Source: Bradysia coprophila (taxonomy: Eukaryota; Arthropoda; Insecta; Diptera; Sciaridae). From it: a stretch of 64,000 bases of DNA. The stretch covers positions 496,001-560,000 of the forward strand of contig NW_023503972.1 of assembly GCF_014529535.1 (NCBI RefSeq), given 5' to 3'. Positions 62,201 through 64,000 of this stretch are shown piece after piece. A model generated the notes under the pieces. That model was not told where the DNA came from. It worked only from the letters and a program-made list of their open reading frames with translations, and did not search any database. The stretch's first letter is position 1. Each line of letters begins with the position of its first letter. A program made the position numbers and the translations under genes.

Positions 62201-62214
62201 TTGAGAAATCGTGA
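50276..62214 (+). CDS. SLC22-type organic cation/solute transporter, isoform from distal exon
   Basis: Exons 50276-50318, 60243-60325, 60392-61038, 61098-61561, 61621-61710, 61770-61850, 61918-61982 and 62053-62214 join in frame to 544 residues. The start is MAVDHTLEELMATL-GDFGRYQ. Typical SLC22 features follow: a large loop with cysteines and N-glycosylation sites (GNQTVSC), then DWDLVCDRRW. Next are the major-facilitator signature GGLADRIGRK, ELVGPSKRTACG, DESPRWLWMQGKF, DRFGRRSIT, and YNYSAELFPT leading to VVRNSAMG. The protein ends after LPETMDQPMPQSLED with a short cytoplasmic tail. Twelve membrane helices are expected. Relatives move organic cations or zwitterions across the plasma membrane; the insect carcinine transporter CarT is one. 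AATAAA lies at 62299-62304. The substrate cannot be told from sequence. Confidence 0.93.
52946..52953 (+). promoter_or_regulatory. TATA box of the proximal SLC22 promoter
   Basis: TATATAAG followed by a purine-rich leader and the ATG at 53020. Transcription would start near 52975-52980. It is the only clear TATA box close to an in-phase first exon in this gene. Confidence 0.55.
53020..53092 (+). CDS. Alternative first coding exon of the SLC22 transporter
   Basis: ATG at 53020 opens 24 codons (MPENLTENVTLINVEYVRNA, IDAK) and one extra base, ending at a GTGCGT donor. Joining to 60243 restores the same glycine and continues GDFGRYQ, exactly as the exon at 50276 does. The resulting isoform would be 554 residues with a different cytoplasmic N-terminus. 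A TATATAAG box at 52946-52953 and an initiator-like region about 30 bases later sit 75 bases upstream. An out-of-frame ATG at 53013 precedes the start. Transcript evidence is needed, but phase, promoter and length all agree. Confidence 0.75.
54782..54938. repeat. Long hairpin with GCGACGCGAAGCGGAGCGG tip
   Basis: Arms 54782-54843 and 54879-54938 are nearly perfect inverted copies, for example GGATCGAAAAGGTGTGTTTT against AAAACACACCTTTTCGATCC and GGTGGTGAAAACGTCC against GGACGTTTTCACCACC. The 35-base tip is CG-rich in an AT-rich region. No coding role. Confidence 0.85.
54934..55343. mobile_element. TIR element enclosing a GATCGCATGCGATATCACA minisatellite
   Basis: TCTTCCTGGAGTACCAAAGT at the left is mirrored at the right by ACTTCAGGAAGA preceded by GTGACGGTTTTGGT. 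Between them, 55018-55166 is an irregular minisatellite of GAGATCGCATGCGATATCACAAAAT units. The left end abuts the preceding hairpin. Confidence 0.7.
56034..56209 (+). mobile_element. MITE, ATAGGTTTCTTCC family, copy B
   Basis: Begins ATAGGTTTCTTCCAAGGCC and ends TACGATGGAAGAAACCTAT. Inner inverted blocks are ATCCACAGAGAAGCC and GCTTCTGTGGATGA. Matches 57761-57944 inversely and 20430-20718 more weakly. Confidence 0.8.
57119..57275 (+). repeat. Second copy of the segment interrupting the IR gene
   Basis: Matches the minus strand of 43866-44029, including a TATATAAG core and GATAACAGAAGACCGCCGTC. No receptor coding sequence follows it here. Confidence 0.7.
57558..57674. mobile_element. MITE with TTTATCACATA ends, copy B
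   Basis: Starts TTTTATCACATACGCGCGG and ends CGCTTATGTGATAAAA. Inverse copy at 29178-29285. Confidence 0.7.
57677..57735. repeat. Hairpin, TACACACTTGTCAC arms
   Basis: GTACACACTTGTCAC is mirrored by GTGACAAGTGTGTA around a tip containing TCTCGGCAAGCCTCGAC, the same tip as the hairpin at 58045-58099 although the arms differ. Confidence 0.75.
57740..58099. mobile_element. TTTTATCGCATA MITE split by another MITE, plus hairpin
   Basis: The unit starting ATTATCGCATACGCGGTGTG is interrupted at 57761-57944 by an ATAGGTTTCTTCC-family MITE. It resumes TCCCCGAAAAAATTATTCAC and ends CGCTTATGCGATAAAA at 58040. A hairpin with arms GCACGTATGACAAGC and GCTTGTACGTGC follows. The uninterrupted inverse version is at 48553-48752. 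Confidence 0.8.
57761..57944 (-). mobile_element. MITE, ATAGGTTTCTTCC family, copy C
   Basis: Begins ATAGGTTTCTTCCATCGTAC and ends TTGGAAGAAACCTTTT. Inverse orientation relative to 56034-56209. The junctions are defined by comparison with the empty copy near 48725. Confidence 0.8.
58104..58194. repeat. Loopless 91-bp palindrome, TTACATAACTCGGG arms
   Basis: TTACATAACTCGGGATAA runs to TTTTCGTGTGAACACACGAAAA and returns to TTATCCCAAGTTATGTAA. It is the short form of the longer hairpins at 48214-48338 and 58833-58958, lacking their CG-rich tip. Confidence 0.8.
58471..58657. repeat. Two hairpins (GTATTGTAATG and ACATGCTGAGGG types)
   Basis: The first (58471-58567) pairs GTATTGTAATGAGATTTTTT with AAAAAATCAACATTACAATA and has the tip TTACGAGCGGAGCGAA. 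The second (58584-58657) pairs TTACATGCTGAGGGCGTCGA with TCGACGCATGTAGCATGTAA. Confidence 0.75.
58833..59037. repeat. Paired hairpins, inverse of 48134-48338
   Basis: 58833-58958 has arms TTACATGACTAGGGATAAAA and TTTTATCCCGAGTTATGTAA around CCGAGGCGAAGCCGAGG. 58962-59037 has ends TTTTACATGCTGAGGGCGTC and GACGCATGTAGCATGTAAAA. Together they repeat the 48.1-48.3 kb pair in opposite orientation. Confidence 0.8.
59984..60180. repeat. Two further hairpins near the intron end
   Basis: Near 59984-60103, GATTTGATATCCAGATGAGT is mirrored by ACTCATCGTGATACGAGATA, then TCAAAT, with the tip CGAGGGCTTCAGCCCGAAG. Near 60105-60180, TTTTACTTTACGAGCGAGGG and CTCACTAGTAAAGTAAAA pair imperfectly around TCACTAGTGAGG. 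The second ends about 60 bp before the SLC22 exon at 60243. Confidence 0.65.
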
Positions 62215-63321
62215 ATAGTTCTCGCTGTTGTTAAGAAATGAGATCTATAACTAGAATGAGGCATTTTATAAGCAGTTAGTAAAAAAATAAGAATTTTAAA
62301 TAAATTTCATCGTTTTTGGAAATCAATCCCTTCTGCAGGCTGGTTATGCGACAAAAATACTAAATTGACACAAACTACAGTTCTCTGAACCCTTGTTGAA
62401 ATGAAAGGAGATTTGGTACTGCGGTTTGAGTCCTGTAGTCCACATCCATTGTTCTTTTAGATGGAAATGTTGGTCTAAGTTGCACCCTAAAGTGAAAGTA
62501 CAGTGGTTGCAACGGAGGCCAATTTTCGGGTAAATCTCTCTGTTGATGGTGGATGGTGGAGGATGTTTCACTTATGACTTAAAATTATTACCAAGAGTTC
62601 AGTCAGTCATAACCTATGTGAGACATACCCTCATAATAACTATGAATTTGTGATTTTAGTCAAAATACTTCCTTTACTGTTGAGACGTTAGGTACAATTT
62701 GTAAGAGTGGCCTTAAATCAATAAAGTCTCCAAACGAATAGAATCAACTATTTAACTGGTGGACGAGAGAGAGAATTTTGCATTCAACAAATTAGTACAG
62801 CAGATTAGCGTCACAATGCAGCTTGTGTTCAACGTTTTGGAAACAATCCCTAATGGAAAGTCGCTGGGATGAAATCGTTCTTCCGTAATTCTTAAACTCA
62901 AAGTGCGATTCAGAATTTGTTTAACAAATGTGCCGAAAAGTCAATTTCAACTTCAACTCTTCGTCTTATTAGAATATTGTGCAATGTACATGGGAATGAT
63001 TCATCGCTGCGTTAGGTAGACCTGTCTCAGTTTCCATTTTGAATTTCGGGCACCGTTCTAAATAAGCCACAAGGGCACTAAAGGTATGTACTTTAAGGCT
63101 GAATTCAGCGTCACTCCGTTTTACCTCCGTCTACGTAAATCACGCCTCTTTTCTATGGTTAAAACAAATCGGTTAAGTAAAACGGAGGCAAAACGGAGTG
63201 AGTGTGAATTCAGCATAAAAACGTATACTTTTTGCATCATTTCACAAATAGTTACTGTTTTGCACACGTAAAAAATCGTAGATAAGAAAATGTGGGCGAA
63301 GCAGTAGTTGAACTTAATGCT
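62215..63321. other. 3' flank of the SLC22 gene
   Basis: Contains the AATAAA at 62299-62304. An inverted pair near 63110-63205 (CACTCCGTTTTACCTCCGT and ACGGAGGCAAAACGGAGTG) suggests a small foldback. No supported ORF. Confidence 0.5.
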
Positions 63322-63437
63322 TAATTTCCTCTTACCAAAAAAGTACTCCGGGTGAGAGACAAAATTGAACTTTTTCAATTTTTGCTTTGTTTATTTGACA
63401 GCTCACTCTCTCACGGAGTACTTTTTGTTGAGTGGAA
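63322..63437 (+). mobile_element. MITE copy B (partner at 15.7 kb)
   Basis: CTCTTACCAAAAAAGTACTC and the inverse GAGTACTTTTTGTTGAG bound it. Its order and sequence match 15672-15813. Confidence 0.75.
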
Positions 63438-63489
63438 TGGAAACTTTAGGGAAACATCGACGGACAGTTTTTTATATAGAATTTTCAAG

Positions 63490-63610
63490 TGAAAAATGTT
63501 TTGTGTGAATTTTGTTGATACGAGCCGAAGCCGAGGTCCATAAAAATGCAAAAAAGTGACATTTCACTTTTATCTAGAGTTTTGTAATGTATTTTAGATG
63601 TTACGGACTT
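63490..63610. repeat. Decayed hairpin of the TTTTCGTGTG family
   Basis: GTGTGAATTTTGTTGATACG, the tip CGAGCCGAAGCCGAGG, and TTTCACTTTTATCTAGAGTT resemble 58833-58958, but the arms are diverged and mismatched. Confidence 0.55.
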
Positions 63611-64000
63611 CGAAAGTTCATGAAATTCGATTAAAGAACGATTTTCGTCACGCAACCCGGAATCACACAATTTTTTTTCCAAAGAGGCCCACACAAATAC
63701 GTCAAAATTCCGAAAATCGATTATCGTCCTGTACGGATGGCACCTTTTTTATTGAGTTCTTCTCAGCCCGTCAATTAACATTATTTTTGCAATTTACCGT
63801 TTGATTGCCAGGCTAAATTTTTAATTAGCTCTGCATTGACGTTGAACAACACAAAATTAGTCACAGTCGGTCGCAGGATACATTTTCGAATAACTAGTGG
63901 GAAAAAATCTTCTACGCTGATTTTGCAATGGAGCAGCATTGTTCAGTTGAATGAAATGGTCAGTTGCTTTTAAAGTTTTATTAAAAACAACGTCGTGTTC
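63611..64000. other. Window end, nothing recognised
   Basis: No supported coding sequence or repeat boundary. Confidence 0.3.

Overview
The window looks like nuclear DNA of a fly, probably a nematoceran dipteran. Coding sequence is sparse and AT-rich, introns are mostly 55-100 bp with GT-AG ends, and the recognisable proteins are insect types: a LUSH-like odorant-binding protein, a divergent ionotropic receptor, G-alpha-q, eIF6, a DNAJB12-type chaperone and an SLC22 transporter. A family such as Sciaridae is only a guess. I see no bacterial operons, rRNA, CRISPR arrays or intact tRNA genes.

Layout. 1-10.3 kb is mostly intron or flank of G-alpha-q, whose first coding exon lies at 10283-10400 on the minus strand; the rest of that gene should continue leftward out of the window. 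10.4-17.4 kb is non-coding with small repeats. 17.5-19.1 kb holds a complete five-exon DNAJB12/14 homologue (minus), and 21.5-22.4 kb a complete four-exon eIF6 (plus). 23.0-25.1 kb is a three-level nest of transposons. 27.5-28.3 kb encodes an unrecognised secreted protein (minus). 29.4-32.2 kb contains a decayed DDE transposase and a convergent frameshifted ORF. 33.0-41.1 kb is spanned by an unrecognised three-exon minus-strand gene whose large intron encloses a complete six-exon odorant-binding protein gene (36.6-37.4 kb, plus). 43.1-45.0 kb is a broken ionotropic receptor. 50.3-62.2 kb is one SLC22 transporter gene with two alternative first exons (50276 and 53020) and a long repeat-filled intron.

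Mobile DNA dominates the rest. Three elements have perfect 8-bp target-site duplications and look like non-autonomous or decayed hAT elements; a fourth has the same signature plus an interior of AGAAATTC-like repeats. Others are TA-flanked foldbacks, MITEs present in two or three copies, a tRNA-derived SINE candidate, and a TA-flanked element carrying two tRNA-Met-like modules followed by T runs. Several insertions are confirmed internally by a paralogous empty copy elsewhere in the window.

The most unusual theme is a set of hairpins clustered at 48.1-49.0 kb and 54.8-60.1 kb. Their arms differ, but their tips share short CG-rich sequences of the GCGAAGC, CCGAAGG or CGGCAAGCC type. The strongest candidates for new biology are this hairpin class, the alternative promoters of the SLC22 gene, the tRNA-Met-like element, and the secreted protein with an RHHxIPF motif.
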